Both the position numbers and the translations under genes were made by a program. A DNA stretch of 64,000 nt from CAZCEC01 sp964497615 (lineage in GTDB: Bacteria > Chloroflexota > Anaerolineae > Anaerolineales > UBA6663): contig CAZCEC010000018.1 in the NCBI GenBank assembly GCA_964497615.1, positions 39,519-103,518 on the forward strand. The letters run 5' to 3'. A model generated the notes under the pieces. That model worked only from the letters and a program-made list of their open reading frames with translations. It ran no database searches and had not been told where the DNA came from. Positions 1 to 8,059 of the stretch are shown in pieces (position 1 is the stretch's first letter; the number at the start of each line of letters is the position of its first letter).

Positions 1-596
1 CCGCCGTCGGTGAAGATTTTGACGCCGCCGAGGCGGAGCATCTCGCCGGGGACGCGGGTGGGCGGATAGGCTTTCCACCAATCGCCCTGGTCGCTGCCGC
101 AGGGGTCGGTGTGGACGAGATACAAGCTGGTGTGCAGGCGCAAGTAACCGCCGTCGTTGAAGGCCTGGACCTCCTGCAGGAAGACCTGGTCCACATACAA
201 ATCGCCAATCGTGGTGATGCCGCTGCGGAGAGCTAGGCCCTGGGCCTGGTCGAGGCTCATGCCCTGGGAGCGGGCGTCGTTGAGGACGTGGGTGTGAGCG
301 TCCACGAAGCCGGGCATCAGGGTGCGGCCGGCGAGATCAATGACTAGGCTGTCGGGCGCGGCCAGGGCCAGCACGCTGGCGTCATCGCCGACGGCTTCGA
401 TCTTGTCGCCGCGCAGGGCGATGGCCTGGGCCACCGGCTGAGACGACTCCATGGTCAGCACAATGCCATTGTGGAAGATGACGGACTGGCCGGGATCAAC
501 CGGCTCGACGGGAGTGCCGAGGAGGGCGGGGGCGCAGGCGGCGAGGAGGCTGGCGGCGGCCAGGAGGATGAGCAGGCTGGCAGGGCGGGTCGGCAT
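1..596 (-). CDS. Amidohydrolase family lipoprotein (N-terminal part; runs off the window)
   Basis: Partial gene: about 198 codons are visible and the C-terminal part lies beyond the left edge. The start is ATG at 596, preceded by GGAG eight bases upstream. A short hydrophobic leader ends in LLAAC, a lipobox, so the product should be an exported, lipid-anchored protein. After it comes the N-terminal beta-sandwich entry of amidohydrolases (FHNGIVLTM, then LMPGFVDAHTHV). The HxH metal-binding pair sits in that last motif. The order and the DARSQGMS segment resemble the YtcJ-like amidohydrolase 3 subgroup, metal-dependent hydrolases of amides or esters. The substrate cannot be told. It follows the terminator at 640-677, so it is transcribed separately from the operon upstream. 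Confidence 0.75.
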   Translation of the reverse strand, partial: MPTRPASLLILLAAASLLAACAPALLGTPVEPVDPGQSVIFHNGIVLTMESSQPVAQAIALRGDKIEAVGDDASVLALAAPDSLVIDLAGRTLMPGFVDAHTHVLNDARSQGMSLDQAQGLALRSGITTIGDLYVDQVFLQEVQAFNDGGYLRLHTSLYLVHTDPCGSDQGDWWKAYPPTRVPGEMLRLGGVKIFTDG

Positions 597-639
597 GAAA
601 GGACTCCGGCGAAGGCGGCGCAAGTGATGGATTGTGTTT

Positions 640-677
640 GACTGTAAATGAAAGCGCCCCCGGTGTCATGGGGGCGC
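640..677 (-). terminator. Intrinsic terminator at the end of the left catabolic arm
   Basis: A perfect 8-bp stem (GCGCCCCC at 654-661, GGGGGCGC at 670-677) with an 8-nt loop. Read on the minus strand it is followed by TTTCATTTAC. It lies just after the stop of the nucleotide-sugar epimerase gene and before the amidohydrolase gene, so it most likely closes the long minus-strand operon. Confidence 0.65.
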
Positions 678-716
678 GTTCCTGATTGTTTGGGAGGTTT
701 TGCCCGGGGGTTGGGT

Positions 717-1697
717 CTAGTCGAGGACGATCTGGCTGGCCCAGGCGCGCTCGCGCTGGTACCAGTCCACCAGGGCGCGCACGCCGTCGGCGAAGGGGGT
801 GCGCGGTTCCCAGCCCAACTGCTGGCGGGCGCGGGTGATGTCGGCCCAGGAGGCGGGGATGTCGGCCTTGTGGCGGGGCTGGAAGTCTATCTGGGCGGCG
901 CGGCCCGTCAACTGCTCGATCAGGCGCAGGGCGTCGAGGAGCACCACCGGCTGGTCGGAGCCGAGGTTGATGACGGTGTAGCCGGCGGGGGCCAGCCCGG
1001 CGATGGTGCCGTGCGCGATGTCGTCCACAAAGGTGAAGTCGCGCGACTGCTGCCCATCGCCGAAGATCGTCACCGGCCGGCCTTCGCTGACCCATTGCAC
1101 TATCCGCAAGAGGCTCATGTCGGGCCGGCCGGCCGGACCATAGACCGTGAAGTAACGGAACACGGTCACGTCCAGGCCGTGCAGGTAGTGGTAGGTGTAG
1201 CACAGAGCCTCGGCGGCCTTCTTGGAGGCGGCATAGGGCGAGAGGGGGCGGCTGGTGTCGGCGTCCTCGCGCCAGGGCATGGGGTTATCGGCGCCATACA
1301 GGCTGGAGGTGGAGGCCAGCACGAACTTGGGCACGCCGCTGGCGCGGCACAACTCCAGCAGGTTGAGGGTGCCGGTGAGGTTGGTGTCGAAGTAGGTCCA
1401 CGGGTCGGCGACGCTCTGGCGCACCCCGGCGCGGGCGGCGAGGTTGACAACAGCGGCAACAGGCGCGGGGGCGGATTGCCAGGCCGCCTGGAGCGCGGGC
1501 CGGTCGGTGATATCCACCTGGTGAAAGTGAAAGTTGGGATGCTGGCGCAGGCGGTCCAGCCGCCAGTGCTTGAGGCGCACGTCGTAGGCGCTGTTGAGGT
1601 TGTCGAGACCGACGACGGTGTGGCCGAGGGCCAACAGCAGATCGGATACGCGGTTGGCGATGAAGCCGGCGGCGCCGGTGACGAGGATGACGGACAC
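717..1697 (-). CDS. NAD-dependent nucleotide-sugar epimerase/dehydratase, UDP-glucuronate 4-epimerase-like
   Basis: Extended SDR protein of 326 residues. The Rossmann glycine motif TGAAGFIA is at residues 7-14. The catalytic triad is visible as Ser131/132 (ASTSSLYG), Tyr155 and Lys159 (YAASK). The opening (VVGLDNLNSAYD, then a basic helix) is like UDP-glucuronate/UDP-glucose 4-epimerases. The GTG at 1697 was chosen because AGGAG lies six bases before it; a TTG two codons upstream sits directly against that SD. It is the last gene of the minus-strand operon, 21 bases after pdxA2. In this setting it could epimerise an activated uronic acid, or act as a uronate dehydrogenase-like enzyme; the sequence alone does not decide. 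Confidence 0.8.
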   Translation of the reverse strand: MSVILVTGAAGFIANRVSDLLLALGHTVVGLDNLNSAYDVRLKHWRLDRLRQHPNFHFHQVDITDRPALQAAWQSAPAPVAAVVNLAARAGVRQSVADPWTYFDTNLTGTLNLLELCRASGVPKFVLASTSSLYGADNPMPWREDADTSRPLSPYAASKKAAEALCYTYHYLHGLDVTVFRYFTVYGPAGRPDMSLLRIVQWVSEGRPVTIFGDGQQSRDFTFVDDIAHGTIAGLAPAGYTVINLGSDQPVVLLDALRLIEQLTGRAAQIDFQPRHKADIPASWADITRARQQLGWEPRTPFADGVRALVDWYQRERAWASQIVLD

Positions 1698-1718
1698 AGG
1701 CAACTCCTAGCAGGAGGA

Positions 1719-2705
1719 TTATACGCCGAACGCGGCCGAGAGCCGGGCGGCCTGCTCGATGGCCTTGAGCAGGCTGGCGTGGTCGGCCACGCCCCGACCG
1801 GCGATGTCGAAGGCGGTGCCGTGGTCCACGCTGGTGCGCACGAAGGGCAGGCCCACGGTGACATTGACGCCGTTCTCCACACCCAGGTACTTGACCGGGA
1901 TCAGGCCTTGATCGTGGTACAGCGCCACGACGATATCGAACTCGCCGCGGCGGGCGCGCATAAAGATGGTGTCGGGCGGGTAGGGGCCGCTGGCGTCCAG
2001 GCCCTCGCGCTGGGCTTGCTGGATGGCGGGCAGGATGATCTCGATCTCCTCATCGCCAAACAGGCCATTCTCCCCGGCATGCGGGTTGAGGCCGGCGACG
2101 GCGATGCGGGGCCGGGGGACGCCCAGGCCGGCGGTCGCGCGGCCCGCCAGCCGGATGGTCTTGAGCACGCGCTCGAAAGTGATCAACTCAATCGCCTCGC
2201 GCAGGGAGACGTGGATGGTGACCAGGATGGTGCGCAGTTCGTCATTCGCCAGCATCATGGCGAAGTCGGTGGTGCCGCTGAGGTCGGCCAGCATTTCGGT
2301 GTGGCCGGGGTAGGGGATGCCGGCGGCCTTGAAGGCATCCTTGTTCAGGGGCGCGGTGGCAATGGCGCGCACACGCCGCGCCAGGGCCAGGTGGATGGCG
2401 CGCTCCACATAATCGTGGGCGGCGCGGCCCGCCACGGCGCTCACCTGGCCCAGCGGCAGGTCCACGGGCAGATCGGTGAGGGAGATGACGGGCACGACGC
2501 CGGGGCCGGGGCGGGCGGCCTCCGGGTCGGCGATCGGCTGGATGTCGAGGGGCAGGCTGAGGTTGGCCGCGGTGCGGCGCAAGAGACCGGCATCGCCCAC
2601 CACCAGGATCGGCTCGGTGAGGCGCGGGTCCGCGAAGGTTTTAACGACGATCTCCGGCCCGATGCCGGCGGGATCGCCCATGGTGACGGCGATGGGGAGG
2701 GTCAA
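1719..2705 (-). CDS. pdxA2: PdxA2-type 4-phospho-D-threonate/D-erythronate dehydrogenase
   Basis: A 328-residue PdxA-family protein. The start motif MGDPAGIGPE and the metal-binding histidines in GHTEM (His135), IHVSL and YHDQG are all present. Family members oxidise a 4-phosphohydroxy acid, and the 3-keto product decarboxylates. PdxA proper makes vitamin B6 precursors. Pairing with a DUF1537 kinase is the known signature of the paralogue PdxA2, which turns 4-phosphothreonate or 4-phosphoerythronate into dihydroxyacetone phosphate plus CO2. A TTG at 2705 is used as start: it overlaps the kinase stop codon as TTGA, implying translational coupling, and gives the expected N-terminus. The next in-frame ATG (in VTMGD) would cut into the conserved first strand. 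Confidence 0.85.
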   Translation of the reverse strand: MTLPIAVTMGDPAGIGPEIVVKTFADPRLTEPILVVGDAGLLRRTAANLSLPLDIQPIADPEAARPGPGVVPVISLTDLPVDLPLGQVSAVAGRAAHDYVERAIHLALARRVRAIATAPLNKDAFKAAGIPYPGHTEMLADLSGTTDFAMMLANDELRTILVTIHVSLREAIELITFERVLKTIRLAGRATAGLGVPRPRIAVAGLNPHAGENGLFGDEEIEIILPAIQQAQREGLDASGPYPPDTIFMRARRGEFDIVVALYHDQGLIPVKYLGVENGVNVTVGLPFVRTSVDHGTAFDIAGRGVADHASLLKAIEQAARLSAAFGV

Positions 2706-4015
2706 CGCGGGTCTCCGTTTGTTTCCAGGGTCAGGTGCTGGAGCGACCTCAGCAGGGCCGCGGGCGAGCCAAAGGCGCCAGCTTTGATGACGATGAGCGC
2801 CGGCCGCGGCCCGACGAGGCGCGTGAGGGGAATGCCAGGCTCCACCTCGCGCACGATCTCTACGGCCTGCGCGCCGAGCGCGGCGCACACGGCGCTGGCT
2901 GTCTCGCCGCCGGTGACCGCCAGGCCGGTGAGGGCGGGCGCGGCGGTGACGATTGCCTCGGCCAGGCGGGCGAGGGCCAGAGAGATGCGCTGAGCCACGA
3001 GGGCGGGAGTCTGCCCGGCTTGCGCGCTCTGGGCGGTGACGGCTGCCACTTCGGCGCGGTCCGAAAGAAGGCCGATGGCGGGCGACTGGCCGTGCCGGAT
3101 GGCGTGGAGGGCGAAGGCCAGGCAACGGTCGTGCTCCGCCTGGGCCTCTGCGCCGCCTGCTGCCAGGGCGAATGGGTTGGCCTTGAGGATGGCGACATCT
3201 GGACGCTCTGCCAGCACGTCGAACTGCTGGCGGGTGTGCTCGGAGGCGGTGCCGGCGAGGATGAGGCCGGGGGCGGGGTGCTCGGGCAGATCCACGATGG
3301 CGGGCAGGGGAGACGGACGGAAGTAGGCGCCGACATGCCCGGCCAGGCCGGTGGAGCCGACCCACAAAGGCACGAGACGCGCGCGCGCCACCGCCTGCAC
3401 CAAGCGGGCCAGGTCGTCTTCCTCGGCCGCATCGGCGATGAGCAGTTGGCGCCCCGCGGCGGCGAGGGTCGTGAGCGAGGCGGCTAGTTCGGCCCCGGGC
3501 GCGCGTACTTCGGCGAGGGTGAGAGCGGCAGACGCGAGGCCGAGCGGGGCGAGCAGGGCCGGCACGCTTGACTCGCGGACCGGGTTGACGGGGTCGGTGC
3601 CGAATTCGGTGAGGTGCATGGGCAGGCCGCGCAGGTGCTGCACACCTCCCTCGGTCGTGCGGCCGTAGGTGGGGAAGGCGGGCGCGGCGAGGACGAGGTC
3701 TGGCTGGGCGACCTCCAACACGGCGCGCACTTCGTCGGCGACGTTGCCGCGCAGGGTGGAGTCCATCGACTTGTAGAAGTGGCGGTAGCCCAGGTTGCTT
3801 AACTGCTGGGCGGCGCGGCGGGTGAGGGCGTAAGCGTCCGCGCCGGAGCCGAGGCGGCTCTCGGTGGTAACGGACATGACATCCGTGGAAGGCAGAGTCG
3901 GCCAGTCGTCCACACGGTGGAGGGGCACGGTGACGCGCAGGCCCCAACGCGCGAGCTGCACGCCGCAGTCGGTGGCGCTGGAGAGGTCGTCGGCGACGAG
4001 GGCGAGTTCGGGCAT
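2702..4015 (-). CDS. Four-carbon acid sugar kinase (DUF1537), threonate/erythronate kinase-like
   Basis: A 437-residue protein with both halves of the DUF1537 fold. The N-terminal substrate domain opens with ALVADDLSSATDCG, matching the family ADDLTGA-type motif. The C-terminal nucleotide domain carries VTGGETASAV and VIKAGAFGS, the usual TGGDT and KxGxFG signatures. Members phosphorylate D-threonate, D-erythronate, L-threonate or related C4 acids at O4. The stop overlaps the TTG start of pdxA2, so the two work in sequence: C4 acid to 4-phosphate to dihydroxyacetone phosphate. No clear Shine-Dalgarno is seen, consistent with reading through from the GMC gene 15 bases upstream. Which C4 acid is used, and which enzyme makes it, is not known. 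Confidence 0.85.
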   Translation of the reverse strand: MPELALVADDLSSATDCGVQLARWGLRVTVPLHRVDDWPTLPSTDVMSVTTESRLGSGADAYALTRRAAQQLSNLGYRHFYKSMDSTLRGNVADEVRAVLEVAQPDLVLAAPAFPTYGRTTEGGVQHLRGLPMHLTEFGTDPVNPVRESSVPALLAPLGLASAALTLAEVRAPGAELAASLTTLAAAGRQLLIADAAEEDDLARLVQAVARARLVPLWVGSTGLAGHVGAYFRPSPLPAIVDLPEHPAPGLILAGTASEHTRQQFDVLAERPDVAILKANPFALAAGGAEAQAEHDRCLAFALHAIRHGQSPAIGLLSDRAEVAAVTAQSAQAGQTPALVAQRISLALARLAEAIVTAAPALTGLAVTGGETASAVCAALGAQAVEIVREVEPGIPLTRLVGPRPALIVIKAGAFGSPAALLRSLQHLTLETNGDPR

Positions 4016-4030
4016 GCTGGGGGGAGGCGG

Positions 4031-5551
4031 CTAGCTGGCCGCGATCAGTGCGGCGGTGATGCGCTCGGCGGCCACCAGGGTGGGGACGTAGGTGTTGGCG
4101 CGCGGGATGATGGGCATGACGGCGGCATCCGCGACGTAGACGTTATCCAGGCCGTGCACCCGGCCATCCGTGTCCACCACGGCGGCGGGGTCGGAGGCAG
4201 GGCCGAGCTTGCAGGTGCCGACTGGATGAAAGTAGTGCAGGCAGTTGCGGCGCACGCTGTCCGCATCGGTGATTTGCGCGGTGGCGGGCAACTCCGCGCC
4301 CAACCACTCCGCCAGGGGCGATTGGCGGGCCATCGTGCGGGCGAGGTCGAGGCCGCTCAGCAGCACGCGCAGGTCCGCGCCCTCCGGATCGGTGAGGTAG
4401 CCGGTGTCGATGATGGGGGCGGAAACGGGGTCGAGGTCAGGCAGGGTCACCCGACCGCGCGACAGGGGGGCCATGTTGCCCACGGGCAGGGTGAATTCCC
4501 ACTCATCGCGGGCCGTCGCTGCCCGCCCGCCGACGGGGAACAGGTGCAGGTCGAAGGCCACGGCGCAGTGCGGGCTGCGGGCCTTGGCAAGGCTTTGCTC
4601 GGCGACAAGGGTTTGGCCGCCGCGCTCGAACGCCTCCAAAGCCTCAATCAGCGCAGGCGTGCCGGAGTAGCGCAGGTACAGGCTGGGATGGTCGTGCAGG
4701 TTGCGGCCCACGCCGGGCAGGTCCAGCACGATGCCGGTCCCCAGGGCACGCAGTTCGGGCGCGGGGCCGATGCCGGAGCGGAGCAGGACGGCGGGTGAGC
4801 CATAGGCCCCGGCGCAGAGGACCACGCGCCCGGCCGCGATGCTGGCGGGTTGGCCGGCGATGAGGCAGGCGACCTCGACAGCGCGGCCATGTTCGACGCG
4901 CACCCGGTCCACCAGGGCCTCGCCCACGATGGTGAGGCGCGGGCTGGCGCGCACGGGGTCGAGATAGGCCAGGGCGGTGTTCCAGCGCAGTCCGTCGCGC
5001 ACATTGACGGCGGCGGTACTGGCGCCTTCGTTCTCGTCGAGGTTGCTCAGGTCATCCACCAGGGGCAGGCCGGCGCGCTGCATGGCGGTGAGGCAGGCCT
5101 GGTGGAAGGGGGTGATCTCTTCGGGCGCATAGCGGCGCACCTGGAGGGTCTGGTTGACGGTGTGAAACAGGGGCAGCAGGTCGGTGGTGGCCCAGCCGGG
5201 ATTGCCGAAGGCGGCCCAGGCGTCGTAGTCGACGCGGTGGCCCCACATGGCGATGCAGCCATTGTGGGTCGAGCACCCGCCGATGACGCGCGCGCGTTCG
5301 AGCGGGTGGCGAGGCAGGCCATGCGCGGCGGCGCTGGTGTAGCCCCAATCGTGGCTAAGGGCCAGGGCGCGGGCATCGAGCAAGTCGGCGGGCCAGCGGC
5401 CATCGGCCAGCGCGCCGTAGTCGGGGCCGGCCTCCAGCAGCACCACGGATTGGGCGGTGTGCTGGGCCAGGCGCCCGGCCACCACCGCGCCGGCCGAGCC
5501 GCCGCCGATGACTACGGTGTCGGCATAAGGGGGAAGGACAGTATTGGGCAT
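4031..5551 (-). CDS. GMC family FAD-dependent oxidoreductase (choline-dehydrogenase-like)
   Basis: A 506-residue glucose-methanol-choline oxidoreductase. The FAD-binding VVIGGGSAGAVVAGRLA is near residues 13-29, followed by the LLEAGPD ribose-binding segment. The GMC signature region is seen around GGCSTHNGCIAMWGHR. The C-terminal catalytic pair appears as a His in YFHPVGTCKLG and an Asn in PRANTYVPT. Such enzymes oxidise an alcohol to an aldehyde or ketone. There is no signal peptide, so it should be cytoplasmic. The start has AGGAG four to five bases upstream. It is in the operon but separated from the HAD gene by 147 bases that hold two REP-like palindromes. The alcohol substrate cannot be told. 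Confidence 0.85.
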   Translation of the reverse strand: MPNTVLPPYADTVVIGGGSAGAVVAGRLAQHTAQSVVLLEAGPDYGALADGRWPADLLDARALALSHDWGYTSAAAHGLPRHPLERARVIGGCSTHNGCIAMWGHRVDYDAWAAFGNPGWATTDLLPLFHTVNQTLQVRRYAPEEITPFHQACLTAMQRAGLPLVDDLSNLDENEGASTAAVNVRDGLRWNTALAYLDPVRASPRLTIVGEALVDRVRVEHGRAVEVACLIAGQPASIAAGRVVLCAGAYGSPAVLLRSGIGPAPELRALGTGIVLDLPGVGRNLHDHPSLYLRYSGTPALIEALEAFERGGQTLVAEQSLAKARSPHCAVAFDLHLFPVGGRAATARDEWEFTLPVGNMAPLSRGRVTLPDLDPVSAPIIDTGYLTDPEGADLRVLLSGLDLARTMARQSPLAEWLGAELPATAQITDADSVRRNCLHYFHPVGTCKLGPASDPAAVVDTDGRVHGLDNVYVADAAVMPIIPRANTYVPTLVAAERITAALIAAS

Positions 5552-5585
5552 ATTGCTCCTAACGGCGCGTGGAGTGGAACCGCGG

Positions 5586-5655
5586 ATCGCGCGTGCAACG
5601 CGCTCCTACAATAGATGGGCGGTGTGGGACATTGCGCATGCAATGCGCTCCTACG
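5586..5655. repeat. Two REP-like palindromic elements (25 bp each)
   Basis: Two near-identical 25-mers at 5586-5610 and 5631-5655 share the right end GCGCTCCTAC. Each has an internal palindrome: GCGCGTGCAACGCGC in the first and GCGCATGCAATGCGC in the second, where base changes keep the pairing. They fill the longest gap in the left operon, between the HAD and GMC genes. The layout resembles REP elements of other bacteria, whose ends also read GTAGGAGC on one strand. Confidence 0.7.
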
Positions 5656-5698
5656 GAGGATAAGCGGGCTAGCGGCGGCAAGCAATGGCGGCAGCGCA

Positions 5699-6511
5699 TT
5701 AGAGTAAAGCCAATTGGTCGGCCAGCGCGCCGATGTCGGGGAAAACGAAGTCCGGGGGGTGCTGGGCACTGGGCACGTCCTCGGGGCGGGTTTCGCCGCT
5801 GAGTAATAAGATGGCGGGGAGGCCGGCGGCGGCCCCCAAGGCGATGTCGGTATAGAGCCGGTCGCCCACCATCGCCAGGGAGGCGAGAGGCACGCCAGCG
5901 CGCTCGGCGGCCATTTCCGCCATCAGGCGGTTGGGCTTGCCGATGATGTGGTCCGGCTCGCGGCCGGTGGCGGCGCGCACGGCGGCAATGAAGGCGCCGA
6001 TGTCGGGCATGGTACCGGTTTCAGTGGGGCAGACCAGATCGGGATGCGTGGCGAGGTAGGGTACGCCGGACGAGACGAGGTCGCACAGCTTCCATAGCTT
6101 GGCGTAGGTGAGGGTGGTGTCGAAGCCCAGCACCGCTACATCGGGCGCGTCGCTGGCGAGGGTGAAGCCGCGCGCGGCAAACTCGGCTTCCAGGCTGGGC
6201 GTGCCCACCACATAGACGCGCGCGCCGGGCCGCTGCCCGTGCAGATATTGGGCGGTGGCCGCGCCAGAGGTGAGCACCTGCTCCAGCGAGGCGGGCAGGC
6301 CCAGCCGGTTGAGCTTATCAACGTACTGGCGGGCATCCTTGGAAGAGTTGTTGGTGAGAAAGATATGGCGCAGGCCGCGCGCCTGGAGCAATTGCAGGAA
6401 GCGCAGCGCGCCGGGCAGCAGGCGCTCGCCCAGGTACACGGTGCCATCCATATCAAGCAGAAAGCAGCGGACCGGCGCGAGGCGGGCGAGGTTGGGCAGA
6501 GGCTGGGGCAT
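5699..6511 (-). CDS. HAD-superfamily (NagD-like, type IIA) phosphatase
   Basis: A 270-residue protein with all four HAD motifs: DMDGTVY (nucleophile Asp and acid/base Asp), LTNNSS (motif II), the Lys in GKPN (motif III) and GDRLYTDIA (motif IV). A type IIA cap lies between motifs II and III. The family includes NagD, phosphoglycolate and 4-nitrophenyl phosphatases, which dephosphorylate sugar phosphates or small phospho-acids. The start is the ATG at 6511, seven bases after the FGGY kinase stop; longer in-frame extensions upstream would overlap the kinase and are not conserved in character. It may remove phosphate from an intermediate or a toxic side product of the pathway. Confidence 0.85.
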   Translation of the reverse strand: MPQPLPNLARLAPVRCFLLDMDGTVYLGERLLPGALRFLQLLQARGLRHIFLTNNSSKDARQYVDKLNRLGLPASLEQVLTSGAATAQYLHGQRPGARVYVVGTPSLEAEFAARGFTLASDAPDVAVLGFDTTLTYAKLWKLCDLVSSGVPYLATHPDLVCPTETGTMPDIGAFIAAVRAATGREPDHIIGKPNRLMAEMAAERAGVPLASLAMVGDRLYTDIALGAAAGLPAILLLSGETRPEDVPSAQHPPDFVFPDIGALADQLALL

Positions 6512-6518
6512 GGGGCGC

Positions 6519-8048
6519 TCAGGCGGCGGCCGCGCCAGCGGCGGCGAAGACCGGCTGGAGGGCGAAGTAGGCTTGCCGGTAGCGTTGATAGGGCGCGTGG
6601 TAGGCGCGCTGGCGGGCGGGGTCTGGCTCGAAGCGTTGATCAAGCTGCACCAACTGCTCGGCGGCTTCGGCGAGGCTGGCAAAGCGGCCCAGGCCCACCA
6701 GCGCCAGCAGGGCCGCGCCCAGGGCAGTGGTCTCGTGGATGGCGGGGACCAGCACGGGCAGGCCGCACACGTCGGCCTTGATCTGGTTCCACAGGGGGCT
6801 GCGCGCGCCGCCGCCCATTACGCGCAGTTCGGACACGTCCAGGCGCATGGCGCGCAGGCGGTCCACGATGTCGCGCACGGCATAAGCGGAGCCCTCGAGC
6901 ACGGCCCGCGCGAAGTGGGCGCGGGTGTGGGCCAGGGTGAAGCCCAGCCACGCGCCGCGCATCTCCGGGTCCCAGGTGGGGGCCATCGCGCCCATCAGGC
7001 AGGGCAGGAACACGAGGCCGTCGCTGCCGGGAGGAACGGCGGCGGCCTGGGCGTCCAGGCGGGCATAGGCGGTTTGGGGTGTGCCGAGGGCGGCGTTGAT
7101 CTCGGCCTGGCCGAAGTGATCGCGGTACCAGCGGAAGTTGCCGCCAGAGACAAAGCCGGGGTTCTCCAGCAGCCACTGGCCGGGGTCGGCGTGGCAGTGA
7201 GTTTCCAGCAGGCGGGTGTCGTCGAAGCGCGGCGCGGGCAGGGCGGCGCACACTGGCTCGGCGGTGCCGGCGATATCGCCCACGCGGCCGGGCGCGAGTA
7301 TGCCGGCCCCCAGGCAGGCGGCGTGCTCGTCGCCGCAGCCGGCGAGCACCAGGGTGGCGGGCGTGAGGCCCAGCGCCTCGGCGGCGGCGGGCCGCAGGGG
7401 ACCAAGCACCGTGGCGGCGGCGCACACCGGCGCGAGACGGGCCGGATCGACGCCAAAGGCAGCGCACAGGTCGGGCGCCCACCGGCGCTCGACGACGTCT
7501 AGCAGCAGGGTGGACGAGGCATTGGAGTAATCCACTGCCAGTTCGCCGCACAACCAGCGGGCCACAAAGCTCCCCGGCAGAAGGTAATGGGCGGTTTGCG
7601 CGTCAACGTGCGGCTCGTTGTCGGCGATCCAACGGATCTTGGGCGCGACGTGAGTCGGGTCGAGGTTGAGGCCGGTGCGGGCGAAGAGGCGGCCCGCATC
7701 CATCGCCTGCTCGGCTTGTGCGCATTGCGGGCCGGCCCGCCGGTCCATCCAGATGAGGGCCGGACGGAGCGGCTGGCCGGCGCCATCTACCGGCACGATC
7801 CCATCCACCTGGGCGGCGACGGCCAGCGCGCGGACGCTGGCGGCGGGCGCCTGGGCGGCATGCAGGGCGCGGCGGACGGCGCGCGCCAGGGCGGAGAGCC
7901 AGCGTTCGGCGGGCTGCTCGGCCCATAGGGGCGCCGGGTAGTCCACCGCGTAGTCTTCGGCGGCCTCGGCGGCCAGGCTGCCGGCGGCCGTCAACAGGAT
8001 GGCCTTGGCGCTCTGCGAGCCGACGTCGCAGCCCAGCACATAGTCCAT
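6519..8048 (-). CDS. FGGY-family carbohydrate kinase (xylulokinase-like)
   Basis: A 509-residue sugar kinase. The N-terminal phosphate-binding GCDVGSQSAKAIL, the catalytic Asp in LIWMDRRAG and the C-terminal ATP-site GGGARSPLWNQIKADV fit xylulokinase-like FGGY enzymes. These phosphorylate ketopentoses or other linear sugars and polyols. The gene sits directly after a class I aldolase gene (11-base gap) and before a HAD phosphatase gene, so a natural reading is kinase then aldolase: a keto-sugar is phosphorylated and split to dihydroxyacetone phosphate and an aldehyde. The substrate is inferred only. A second FGGY kinase, of glycerol kinase type, lies in the right arm. Confidence 0.88.
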   Translation of the reverse strand: MDYVLGCDVGSQSAKAILLTAAGSLAAEAAEDYAVDYPAPLWAEQPAERWLSALARAVRRALHAAQAPAASVRALAVAAQVDGIVPVDGAGQPLRPALIWMDRRAGPQCAQAEQAMDAGRLFARTGLNLDPTHVAPKIRWIADNEPHVDAQTAHYLLPGSFVARWLCGELAVDYSNASSTLLLDVVERRWAPDLCAAFGVDPARLAPVCAAATVLGPLRPAAAEALGLTPATLVLAGCGDEHAACLGAGILAPGRVGDIAGTAEPVCAALPAPRFDDTRLLETHCHADPGQWLLENPGFVSGGNFRWYRDHFGQAEINAALGTPQTAYARLDAQAAAVPPGSDGLVFLPCLMGAMAPTWDPEMRGAWLGFTLAHTRAHFARAVLEGSAYAVRDIVDRLRAMRLDVSELRVMGGGARSPLWNQIKADVCGLPVLVPAIHETTALGAALLALVGLGRFASLAEAAEQLVQLDQRFEPDPARQRAYHAPYQRYRQAYFALQPVFAAAGAAAA

Positions 8049-8059
8049 CGGCGCTGAGC

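Noticed and set aside
717..1697. Calling the first full gene a uronate dehydrogenase
   Set aside because: Context would fit the oxidative uronate route, but its length (326 residues) and N-terminal pattern are nearer to UDP-glucuronate 4-epimerases; the call was left general.
648..2993. A 781-residue plus-strand frame over the epimerase, pdxA2 and kinase genes
   Set aside because: Gly/Val/His-rich shadow of three well-supported minus-strand genes.
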